16,058 bases of DNA from Elusimicrobiota bacterium (GTDB lineage Bacteria > Elusimicrobiota > Elusimicrobia > Elusimicrobiales > UBA9959), in contig DAOWCC010000027.1 in NCBI GenBank assembly GCA_030639665.1, forward strand, positions 1-16,058, written 5' to 3'. The notes beneath the pieces were generated by a model. It made no database searches. It saw only the letters and a program-made list of their open reading frames with translations, and was not told the origin of the DNA. Shown here one piece after another: positions 1 to 6,393 of the stretch (position 1 is its first letter; each line of letters starts with the position of its first letter). The position numbers and the translations under genes were made by a program.

Positions 1-127
1 CGCAAGTTTGGCGGAAGGAAGTCAAAAACAAATTTGCACAGTTTTTATTCTCGGACTCTAAGACTCCCCGACTCTTTGACCACGACTTTTCCTAAATAAC
101 TTTAGGGAAAGTATCTCTATTTAATAG
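1..127. other. Upstream non-coding stretch with an 8-base degenerate tandem repeat
   Basis: No convincing gene is visible. The frame starting at base 1 is open to a TAA at 97-99, but the peptide does not look like a protein end; the frame starting at base 2 is open to a TAA at 59-61 and could be the last codons of a gene lying before the window. Between 54 and 85 four 8-base units follow one another (GACTCTAA, GACTCCCC, GACTCTTT, GACCACGA). The last unit is diverged and the function is unknown. Confidence 0.3.
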
Positions 128-133
128 TATAAT
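123..133 (+). promoter_or_regulatory. Promoter -10 region for the lipoprotein operon
   Basis: A perfect TATAAT lies at 128-133, about 48 bases before the first ATG, inside the 11-mer AATAGTATAAT. The same 11-mer recurs before nifJ at 13592-13602. No good -35 hexamer lies at the usual distance: the TTGACC at 76-81 is too far upstream. The -10 assignment is therefore from the hexamer and position alone. Confidence 0.5.
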
Positions 134-180
134 GTAAAAGCTATATTAATAAACTTAAAATAACAGGAGGATTGTGAATT

Positions 181-630
181 ATGAAAAAAGAACTTTTGGT
201 TGGTGTTTTGGCCTTATTTGTCTGCGCTTGCGCGTCCGCTCCGGATAAAAGCACGGTTGCGGATAAAGCCGAAATAGAAAGGGAATGGGTTGAAGAAGGC
301 ATAACAAAACATTATATCTTTGCCAGAGGCATTGGCGCCGCTGATCAAACACTTGAAAACAAAACTCAAAAAATGGCAACTTCCCGCAATGCATCCATAA
401 TCAACGCGCAGTATAACATGCTTTCCATGATTAAAGGTGTTCAACTTGAAGGTGGAATAATGGTGGAAAAAGCCATTGAAACAGATTCCGCTTTGGCTAC
501 CACGATAAATTCTCTTATAAAGGGAGCTCAGGTTGTAAAAACGGAATGGACCAGCGATGACGGTTGTGTTGTTGTTTTGAGACTTCCTAAAGCTGTTCTC
601 AAAAATGCCGGAATTAAACTTTTGGATTAA
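181..630 (+). CDS. LPP20-like lipoprotein
   Basis: This is a 149-residue predicted lipoprotein. The N-terminus has a charged start (MKKE), a hydrophobic stretch and a lipobox ending in Cys17 (V-C-A-C), so it should be cleaved by signal peptidase II and anchored by lipid. The remainder resembles the LPP20/FlgT-N type of fold: an 'FARGIGAADQT' stretch near residues 48-58, an Ala-rich helix, then 'KGAQVVKTEW' followed by a strand-rich end. The start is well supported by AGGAGG at 165-170. It is the first gene of a plus-strand run, 15 bases ahead of a second lipoprotein with a similar core. No flagellar genes are near, so a flagellar role is not implied. The family assignment is by pattern and only moderately sure; the role is unknown. 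Confidence 0.72.
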   Translation: MKKELLVGVLALFVCACASAPDKSTVADKAEIEREWVEEGITKHYIFARGIGAADQTLENKTQKMATSRNASIINAQYNMLSMIKGVQLEGGIMVEKAIETDSALATTINSLIKGAQVVKTEWTSDDGCVVVLRLPKAVLKNAGIKLLD

Positions 631-645
631 AGAGAGAAAATTTTC

Positions 646-1713
646 ATGTCTAAATCCATTTCAATAGTTTTAGCGTTAGTGTTTGCCATATTTGCCACTT
701 CCTGCTCTTCAACAAGGAAATCACTTAAAAATTCCGCTTATGATATTGAAATTGTTGAAGCCGATGGAATGGCGCCTATCATTGAAAAAGACATAACGGC
801 GGCAAAAAAAACATCTTTGCATGAGGCAATGAAAAATGCTCTGGCTCTTGTTGTTGGCGTTTATGTTTCACAAGAAGCTCTGGTCTCAAAGGCGATATTG
901 ATTGATGATAGTATTACCTCTCAAACCGAAGGCTATATTGAAAAATATGAAATCATCAAGGAATGGAAAGACGGTGATTTCTATAAAACCAGAATAAAAG
1001 CTCATGTTAGGCGCGAGGATTTATCAGCCAAGCTCAAAAACTTTGAAAATGAACCCTCTAAGCTTGGTAATCCCGTAATAGCGTTTTCCATAGAAGAAAC
1101 CGTGGACGGAAAACCCATGGAAAGTCATTACTGCGAGCTTGAAATTAAAAATACTTTTGCTGAAGCGGGATTTGCGGTATCCGATAAGCAGGAGGGCGAT
1201 ATTTTAATTTCCGGAACCGCTTCCTCTGATTTTAATACTCAAGAGGGCCTTGGCGGATTTACTTCTTATAGAGCGGCTCTATCCGCTAAAGCCGTTAAGA
1301 CGGGTTCAGAGGAAGTTCTTTTAACCGTTCAGTCCTCAGCGGGCGGCATTGATTTAAGTAAAAAAGGCGCCGCAAGAGCCGCGCTCATAAACGCCTCCAA
1401 AAAAATAGCTCTTGAAATTAAAGACGGGGTTTTAAAAGCTTTACGAAAAAAAACGCTCATAAAGATTACGGTGGAGAATGCCGAAACCATGAACAAACTG
1501 AGTGAATTCATCAAAGCCCTAAGAAATATTCCCACTGTAAGAGATTGCTGGCTAAGAACATTTAATGGCGGCAAAAATGCCGTTTTGGATGTAAACTTAA
1601 GGCGTTCAAATGCCGCGGATTTTTCACAAATTCTAGGTAAAAACAAGCGTTTTAAGGTTGAAATTATCAATTCCACTTCTTATAGCCTTAATTTGAGAAT
1701 ACAGCCTAAGTAA
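646..1713 (+). CDS. Lipoprotein with FlgT-N/LPP20-like N-terminal domain
   Basis: This is a 355-residue predicted lipoprotein with the lipobox F-A-T-S-C (Cys20) after a hydrophobic signal segment. Residues about 50-130 carry an Ala-rich helix, then 'VVGVYVSQEALVSKA', 'DDSITSQTEGYIEKYEI' and 'DGDFYKTRIKAHV'. This pattern is typical of the N-terminal domain of FlgT and of LPP20-like proteins, and the gene before it shares the general layout. Residues about 140-270 form a second alpha/beta domain ('ILISGTASSDF', 'ALINASKKIALEI'). Residues about 275-355 form a third, small alpha/beta domain ('LIKITVENAETMNKLSEFI'). It is probably periplasmic, facing either membrane. The ribosome site is weak (AAGAGAG at 629-635), consistent with coupling to the preceding gene. 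It may help assemble an envelope structure; the exact function cannot be read from the sequence. Confidence 0.7.
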   Translation: MSKSISIVLALVFAIFATSCSSTRKSLKNSAYDIEIVEADGMAPIIEKDITAAKKTSLHEAMKNALALVVGVYVSQEALVSKAILIDDSITSQTEGYIEKYEIIKEWKDGDFYKTRIKAHVRREDLSAKLKNFENEPSKLGNPVIAFSIEETVDGKPMESHYCELEIKNTFAEAGFAVSDKQEGDILISGTASSDFNTQEGLGGFTSYRAALSAKAVKTGSEEVLLTVQSSAGGIDLSKKGAARAALINASKKIALEIKDGVLKALRKKTLIKITVENAETMNKLSEFIKALRNIPTVRDCWLRTFNGGKNAVLDVNLRRSNAADFSQILGKNKRFKVEIINSTSYSLNLRIQPK

Positions 1714-1783
1714 AGAATTAAAGCGGTTAAGAAATTATAAGAGGTTTAATTTTTGACTCCCGGATTTAAATAGAGATTATATT

Positions 1784-2428
1784 ATGAACTTTTTTAAGCT
1801 GAGAATTTTAAATACTTCCTTGATTTTTATAATCGGGATACTGCTTGGTTTTATAATCAAAGATAAGATGTTTACCGCGCAAGATAATCGATTGTCCTCC
1901 GTAATCCAAACAGAAGGAGAGACTTCCGCCTCTGGACTTCAATCAAATTCAAGCGACTTGTATGAAAAAGACGAATATAATGTTTTTGACGATGATGAGG
2001 ATTATGATATTCCCGTCCCGAAAAAAGCAGCTAAGAAGCAAAATGAAATAAACGAAGAAGGTAAAAAGCCGTCTGAAATTGAAGACAAAACCGCGAAATT
2101 TGTGGATTTCAGCTCGCCCTTTTTTAAAAATCCGGCAAAGTTTAAAAATGAAATAGTGACGATGGATATTCAGATGATTTTCGCGAGAAAGAGTGATTCC
2201 GGCTGGCGTTTAAACTTAATGTATATGGATTCTCAAAAAGGCGTAAAATATGTTTATTTGGACAGCGACTTGCTTTTAACGGATAAAGTTGAGCTCAAGA
2301 TTGGATACTTCTATCGCGTTTCTTTTAAATGCGTTGAGGGCCAACTTAATAAAGGGAATATGCTCTTGTCTATCGCGCCTACAGGTAAAAAAGCCGAGTG
2401 GGCTACCGGCGTCAGCGCCATAGAATAA
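1784..2428 (+). CDS. Single-pass membrane protein of unknown function
   Basis: I do not recognise a family in this 214-residue protein. It has a short cytoplasmic start and one strong membrane segment at about residues 9-26 ('TSLIFIIGILLGFIIK'). Residues about 35-105 form a long, charged, low-complexity linker with a very acidic patch (D69-D75) followed by Lys/Glu-rich sequence. The folded C-terminal part of about 100 residues alternates hydrophobic and polar residues ('IVTMDIQMIFARK', 'RLNLMYMDSQKGVKYVYLD', 'YFYRVSFKC'), suggesting a small beta-barrel, possibly OB-like. The layout suggests an anchored domain held away from the membrane by a disordered linker. The gene lies 70 bases after the lipoproteins and 76 before the lipid kinase. 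The ribosome site is weak, so the start rests on the membrane segment following directly. Confidence 0.6.
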   Translation: MNFFKLRILNTSLIFIIGILLGFIIKDKMFTAQDNRLSSVIQTEGETSASGLQSNSSDLYEKDEYNVFDDDEDYDIPVPKKAAKKQNEINEEGKKPSEIEDKTAKFVDFSSPFFKNPAKFKNEIVTMDIQMIFARKSDSGWRLNLMYMDSQKGVKYVYLDSDLLLTDKVELKIGYFYRVSFKCVEGQLNKGNMLLSIAPTGKKAEWATGVSAIE

Positions 2429-2504
2429 AAAAATCGTAAGTTCATAAGCGCGCAATAGTTTAAAGTTTTGATTTGTATTTTGGAGTTTGGAGCTTAATCA
2501 TATT

Positions 2505-3386
2505 ATGTCCTATTTTTTTATTATCAATCCAAAAGCAGGGAAACAAATCGAAAATATTTCAGAGAGGATAAGCACACTTCTTTCCGGAAGCAAAGTTAAT
2601 TATGACATTGCTTTTACCGAACGCAAGGGCCACGCGCGCGAGCTTTCCAGGATGGCCATTATAAACGGTTTTTCCAATATAGTGGTTGCGGGGGGAGATG
2701 GAACAATAAAAGAAGCCGCGGAACCTCTTGTCGGCAAAGAGCAAAATCTTTGTATATTGCCCTGTGGTTCGGGCAATGGATTGGCCAGAGTTCTTTATAT
2801 TCCCCTTGATATTGATTCAGCCATTAGGGGAATCTTAAAATGGCAGCCAAGAAAGATAGATGTTTGCCTGGCTAACGGCCAACCTTTTTTTTGCACCGCC
2901 GGCATAGGTTTTGACGCGCAAATAGCGCAATTATTTAATAGCAGAAAAGGCAAAAGAGGCATGCTTCCTTATTATTTTTTCGCTCTTATGCTTTTCGCGA
3001 AATATAAATCTCCTTTTTTAACCGCTTGGTTTAACGGAGATAAAAAAGAATTCGAACCGCTGATTTTTGGCATTTTTAATGCCAGAGGCTATGGCGGCGG
3101 AGTGAAACTCGCGCCTAATGCTTATGTTGATGACGGACATTTTGATATAGTTGTCGTGAGGAAAACTTCTTTTTTAAAATCTTTAAGGGCTTTTCCCGAT
3201 TTATTCAACGGCAAATTCTTGCGGCACAAAAATATCGTATCTCATTATACATCAAGAACGCTTGAAATGATATGTCCTCCACAAACGGTGTTTCACCTTG
3301 ATGGTGAAGATTTTATTTCAGACGGTTCTTTAAAATTTTCCATTCTTCCAAAATTATTAAATGTCAAAACCCCAAAACCCTTTTAA
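2505..3386 (+). CDS. YegS/DAGK-family lipid kinase
   Basis: This protein belongs to the diacylglycerol/sphingosine kinase-like family, which phosphorylates lipid hydroxyls with ATP at the inner face of the membrane. The N-terminus 'FFIINPKAGK' (residues 4-13) and the GGDGT nucleotide motif at 63-67 are diagnostic. They are followed by 'LPCGSGNGLAR' (85-95) and the 'AGIGFDAQIA' stretch, and the C-terminal lobe carries 'FHLDGEDF'. The length of 293 residues is normal for the family. The ATG at 2505 is preferred because GGAG lies at 2489-2492, although an in-frame TTG at 2487 would add six residues. The last 26 bases overlap the radical SAM gene, suggesting translational coupling. The substrate cannot be told; diacylglycerol, phosphatidylglycerol and undecaprenol-type lipids are all possible. 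Confidence 0.9.
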   Translation: MSYFFIINPKAGKQIENISERISTLLSGSKVNYDIAFTERKGHARELSRMAIINGFSNIVVAGGDGTIKEAAEPLVGKEQNLCILPCGSGNGLARVLYIPLDIDSAIRGILKWQPRKIDVCLANGQPFFCTAGIGFDAQIAQLFNSRKGKRGMLPYYFFALMLFAKYKSPFLTAWFNGDKKEFEPLIFGIFNARGYGGGVKLAPNAYVDDGHFDIVVVRKTSFLKSLRAFPDLFNGKFLRHKNIVSHYTSRTLEMICPPQTVFHLDGEDFISDGSLKFSILPKLLNVKTPKPF

Positions 3387-4431
3387 TCAAGAACTTGATA
3401 AACGCTCGCGCGTGTCGCCTTTAAGCCAAAAACTGGAGGGATTGGCTCTAAGATGCTTGGCCTGCGCGCATAAATGCATAATCGGGGACGGTAAAAGAGG
3501 AATCTGTAAAGTTAGATTTAATAAAAATGGGGAACTTTACGCGCCAAACGGCTATGTTTCTTCCATTGGATTTGACCCGATAGAAAAAAAACCTTTTTTT
3601 CATATTATGCCGGGAGCCAAAACTCTTTCTTATGGGATGCTTGGATGCAACTTTAAATGTCCGTTCTGTCAAAACTACACAATTAGTCAGCTTTCGGATG
3701 ATTTTAATTATCTCGGGGACATACATGATATAACTCCCACTGAAATTATTAATCACGCTATAAATCAAAAGGCCAAAATAATTGTCTCAACTTATAATGA
3801 ACCTACGATTACATCCGAATGGTCCCTTGAAATATTCAAACTCGCGGCTAAAAACCGAATAAAAACAGCCTATGTTTCAAATGGATATGCCTCTGAGGAA
3901 GTTCTGGGTTTTCTTATGCCCCATTTGAATTTCCTTAATATAGATTTGAAAACTTTTGATTCTGAGAATTATTCCCGTATTCTGGGCGGCAAATTGGAAA
4001 ATGTTCTTCAAACAATTGAAAAAGCTTATAAGATGGGGATTTGGATTGAAATTGTAACCCTGCTGATTAAAGATTTTAATACCGATGAAGCCCAGTTAAA
4101 TTCCATGGTTGAATTTATAGCCGGTATTTCGCCGGATATTCCCTGGCATATAACCGCTTTCCATCCCTGTTATAAAATGACAGATAAACCCGCCACCGAT
4201 GAAGGAATTATTAGAAAAGCTTTTAAGATAGCTAAAGAAAAAGGCCTTAAATATGTTTATGCCGGCAATATTCAATCATCCGACATGGAAAATACTTATT
4301 GCCCCGATTGCGGAGAATTATTGGTTGAAAGAAATTACTATTCAATCGGAAGTTTTAACATAGAATCTGATGTGGAAAAAGCAGGAAAATGCCATAAATG
4401 CGGAGCTTCCATCGCGGGTATATGGTTTTAA
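3361..4431 (+). CDS. AmmeMemoRadiSam-type radical SAM enzyme
   Basis: This 356-residue radical SAM protein belongs to the pyruvate-formate-lyase-activase-like group known as the AmmeMemoRadiSam radical SAM component. The CxxxCxxC cluster motif is Cys96, Cys100 and Cys103 ('GCNFKCPFCQN'). It is preceded by a Cys-rich N-terminal region (Cys32, 35, 39, 49) and the family's 'FDPIEKKPFFH...PG' stretch. The C-terminus has a zinc-ribbon-like end with two CxxC pairs (Cys314/317 and 344/347). The enzyme should bind a [4Fe-4S] cluster and cleave S-adenosylmethionine to a radical; its target is not established for the family as far as I know. The usual partners, AMMECR1- and Memo-like proteins, are absent from this window. 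It starts inside the end of the lipid kinase gene and is followed by a hairpin terminator. Confidence 0.9.
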   Translation: MSKPQNPFNQELDKRSRVSPLSQKLEGLALRCLACAHKCIIGDGKRGICKVRFNKNGELYAPNGYVSSIGFDPIEKKPFFHIMPGAKTLSYGMLGCNFKCPFCQNYTISQLSDDFNYLGDIHDITPTEIINHAINQKAKIIVSTYNEPTITSEWSLEIFKLAAKNRIKTAYVSNGYASEEVLGFLMPHLNFLNIDLKTFDSENYSRILGGKLENVLQTIEKAYKMGIWIEIVTLLIKDFNTDEAQLNSMVEFIAGISPDIPWHITAFHPCYKMTDKPATDEGIIRKAFKIAKEKGLKYVYAGNIQSSDMENTYCPDCGELLVERNYYSIGSFNIESDVEKAGKCHKCGASIAGIWF

Positions 4432-4509
4432 CCCCACGCATACACATTACCTATTAATCCTTTTAAAAGAAAGCTTCAGCACACTATGTATGTGTGGGGG
4501 CTTTATTTT
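4432..4509 (+). terminator. Probable terminator after the radical SAM gene
   Basis: The arms 4432-4444 and 4487-4499 can form 13 pairs (12 Watson-Crick and one G-T), starting CCCCAC and ending GTGGGG. A loop of about 42 bases separates them and a T-rich run (TTTATTTT) follows at 4502-4509. The stem begins at the base after the stop codon. The loop is unusually long for an intrinsic terminator and contains a smaller CTTTT/AAAAG hairpin. Confidence 0.5.
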
Positions 4510-4554
4510 CCGCCATTACTTCTTTGGCGGATCCGCCGACGGTTTAGCGGCGGA
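4509..4554. repeat. Tandem inverted repeats built on TCCGCC/GGCGGA
   Basis: Four alternating arms lie in 46 bases: TCCGCC at 4509-4514, GGCGGA at 4526-4531, TCCGCCG at 4532-4538 and CGGCGGA at 4548-4554. The middle two arms form the perfect 12-base palindrome GGCGGATCCGCC at 4526-4537. They can fold as two side-by-side hairpins. The repeat supplies the last codons and the stop of the minus-strand membrane gene, so it looks like an intergenic repeat that has run into the coding end. Confidence 0.6.
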
Positions 4555-5025
4555 GAATATTTGATATCTTGTTCCTTTCCAAGGATTCTTCATTATATCT
4601 TCATTTATTCCCATTATCGCGCCCAGTAAATAGGATATAGTCAAAGGCAAGGATGCCAATATATAAGAATCGAAACCTGTTTTTGCCGCGAGTTTTATAA
4701 AAAATAAAGATGCCACAAATGTCGAGACCGCTATTATTATGTAGCGGTATTTTTTGTTTTTAATATTAATGGCGAGAAGAGTAGCGATATAATACTGAAC
4801 TATGGAATTTAGAATTGTTATTAAGGCGAATCCCGCGAAATCATAGATAAGAAATTTAACCTTATAAATTACTTGAAGACCGGAGATGTTTTTGAGAATA
4901 TAAAACATGCCGCGGATAAAAATTGCCGTTATTAAAAATTCCAGAGTCAGGCAAAGTATGGATATTGAACAGTACAAGAGGATGGAAATGCTTAAAAAAA
5001 ATTTATCATCATTTTTTTTAGTCAT
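4516..5025 (-). CDS. Small four-helix membrane protein of unknown function
   Basis: This is a 169-residue, strongly hydrophobic protein with no family that I recognise. Membrane segments are visible at about residues 9-35, 58-88, 94-112 and 120-141, joined by short Lys/Asn-rich loops. The C-terminal tail ('NPWKGTRYQIFSAAKPSADPPKK') is soluble; its last residues are encoded by the GGCGGA/TCCGCC hairpin repeat, and the stop lies in a hairpin loop. The start ATG overlaps the end of era by 8 bases, so it is the last gene of the transketolase-PPC-era operon and probably translated by coupling. The Lys/Asp-rich start followed by a long hydrophobic segment supports this start. Function is unknown; a transporter-like or structural membrane role would be a guess. 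Confidence 0.65.
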   Translation of the reverse strand: MTKKNDDKFFLSISILLYCSISILCLTLEFLITAIFIRGMFYILKNISGLQVIYKVKFLIYDFAGFALITILNSIVQYYIATLLAINIKNKKYRYIIIAVSTFVASLFFIKLAAKTGFDSYILASLPLTISYLLGAIMGINEDIMKNPWKGTRYQIFSAAKPSADPPKK

Positions 5026-5917
5026 AAAACCCGATATTTTTCAAAAAGACTCCGTTATTTTGCCAATCTTTTGTTATCTTCACCGTTAATTCGAGTTTAA
5101 TTTTTCTGCTTACAAATTTTTCCAGATTTTTTTCGGAATTTTCTCTGATTGTTCTTAAATTTTTTCCTTTATGTCCGATAATGATAGGTTTAACTGATTT
5201 TTTAGATACATGAACATTCGCGTGTACATAATCGGGAAAGCCGGAGTTTTCTTTAAAAGTGTCTATTTCCACCGCGACAAGATAAGGCACTTCATTCTTA
5301 AAAAGCTTAAAAATCTGTTCTCTGATAATTTCCGCCGCGAAAAACCTCTCCCATTTGGTCGTTATTTCATCGGGAGAATAATACGGAGGCGAAATTGGTA
5401 AACGATTCGTTATGCCGGCTTTAAGTTCTTTTACTCCATTGCCGTTAAGAGCTGAAATTTCAAAAACAGCTTTGGGTTTTAATAAATCGCAATAAGCTTT
5501 ACGCGCGGCAGCTACTTGCTCTTTTGTGGAAGCATCAATTTTATTGATTATTAGAAAGAGTGGCAACTCCGCTTTTGCGAGTTTTTCATAAAAGGGAAGA
5601 TTTTTTTCATTGGGCAGAATCGGTTCGGTTATAAGGCATATTAAATCACTGTCTTGAAAAGTCGCCACATTGATGGATTTCAACATGCTTTTTTCAAACA
5701 GATTATGAGGATTTAAAAAACCCGGCGTATCAAGGAAAACAGCCTGATAATTTTTACCGTTCAATATACCCGTTATTTTATTTCTGGTAGTTTGAGGTTT
5801 TGGAGATATTATGGCCAGTTTATAGCCGGTAAGAGCGTTTAATAAAGTTGACTTACCGGCATTAGGCAGACCTAATATGGAAACAAAACCCGCTTTAAAA
5901 TTGGAATCGGTATCCAC
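5018..5917 (-). CDS. era: GTPase Era, 30S ribosome maturation
   Basis: Era is a GTP-binding protein that binds the 3' end of 16S rRNA and helps mature the small ribosomal subunit. Counting from the GTG at 5917, the G1 motif is GLPNAGKS (16-23; Ala20 replaces the usual Val), the G2 region is KPQTTR (40-45), G3 is DTPG (63-66), G4 is NKID (125-128) and G5 is SAL (155-157). The C-terminal KH domain has 'IIIGHKGKNLRTI' with its GxxG loop at 248-251. This start gives 299 residues, the family's normal length, and begins 4 bases after the PPC gene's TAG. A TTG at 5974 would give 318 residues overlapping that gene. Neither start has a clear Shine-Dalgarno, so coupling to the preceding gene is likely. 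The 3' end overlaps the membrane protein gene by 8 bases. Confidence 0.95.
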   Translation of the reverse strand: MDTDSNFKAGFVSILGLPNAGKSTLLNALTGYKLAIISPKPQTTRNKITGILNGKNYQAVFLDTPGFLNPHNLFEKSMLKSINVATFQDSDLICLITEPILPNEKNLPFYEKLAKAELPLFLIINKIDASTKEQVAAARKAYCDLLKPKAVFEISALNGNGVKELKAGITNRLPISPPYYSPDEITTKWERFFAAEIIREQIFKLFKNEVPYLVAVEIDTFKENSGFPDYVHANVHVSKKSVKPIIIGHKGKNLRTIRENSEKNLEKFVSRKIKLELTVKITKDWQNNGVFLKNIGFYD

Positions 5918-5921
5918 AAGA

Positions 5922-6371
5922 CTATTTAAGACATAAAGGATTTGACCACAAAGGCAATTGAGTGGCTCTTTCAACTTTTCTGACTTTTAAATCTCCGGAT
6001 AATTCCTGTATATGAAGTTCGCAGCTAAACACATTGGTGCCGGCCATTAAATGTCCGCCATAAGCTTTTCCTTCCAAGTCGGAAAACATAATATGAGCGT
6101 GAACCATGGGCTGGTCATCAAATAAGCTGATATTGCCGTTAAGCGAAAGAATTTCAAGATCTTGGTTCAAATTAATTTTATTGTATTTTTTTGTTTTCTG
6201 ATTGTAAACGCCGAAAGTGGCTTTTTCAACTGCGCCTATGCCCGTTATGGTAGCTCAGCGAATTTGATTGTGATGACAGAAAAATTCTATTGACTGAAGT
6301 AAGTCCTGTCCCTTTTGTATTCCGAACATAAATGTTCTGCCGGTTAAATAAGGTTTTTCATTAATTTGCAT
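5922..6371 (-). CDS. PPC/DUF296-domain protein with in-frame TGA at codon 39
   Basis: Read straight through, this frame has 149 codons, the usual size of a stand-alone PPC (DUF296) protein. Codon 39 is TGA (plus-strand 6255-6257). Before it lies 'MFGIQKGQDLLQSIEFF' and after it 'ATITGIGAVEKATFGVYN', joining exactly as expected for the domain. Then come 'DLEILSLNGNIS' (71-82) and the His motifs HAH (91-93) and GGH (105-107), which resemble the metal-binding histidines of prokaryotic PPC proteins. The start is strong: GGAGG lies at 6376-6380, and the gene begins 22 bases after transketolase. The domain looks intact on both sides, so recent nonsense mutation, selenocysteine or readthrough are all possible. 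PPC proteins are often described as DNA-binding or regulatory, but the bacterial role is poorly known. An in-frame TTG at 6170 could only restart a fragment. Confidence 0.75.
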
Positions 6372-6375
6372 AATT

Positions 6376-6380
6376 CCTCC
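6376..6380 (-). promoter_or_regulatory. Ribosome binding site of the PPC gene
   Basis: GGAGG on the minus strand lies 4 bases before the ATG at 6371. It fixes the PPC start upstream of the in-frame TGA and argues that the 5' third of the gene is still translated. Confidence 0.7.
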
Positions 6381-6393
6381 GTTAAACTTAAAC

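Noticed and set aside
646..1713. Flagellar FlgT assignment for the second lipoprotein
   Set aside because: Only the N-terminal pattern is similar, it has a lipobox, and no flagellar gene is near.
4370..4564. Small plus-strand frame of 64 codons
   Set aside because: It overlaps the radical SAM gene end, the terminator and the repeat patch, with no ribosome site or protein-like pattern.
5922..6170. Separate 82-residue gene starting at TTG 6170
   Set aside because: It begins in the middle of the PPC domain with no ribosome site; the frame continues upstream to a proper start with GGAGG.
6246..6262. GGTAGCTCAGC on the plus strand, resembling the start of a tRNA D-arm
   Set aside because: No matching D-loop GG, acceptor stem or T-arm (TTCGA) follows, and the bases are explained by the PPC codons on the other strand.
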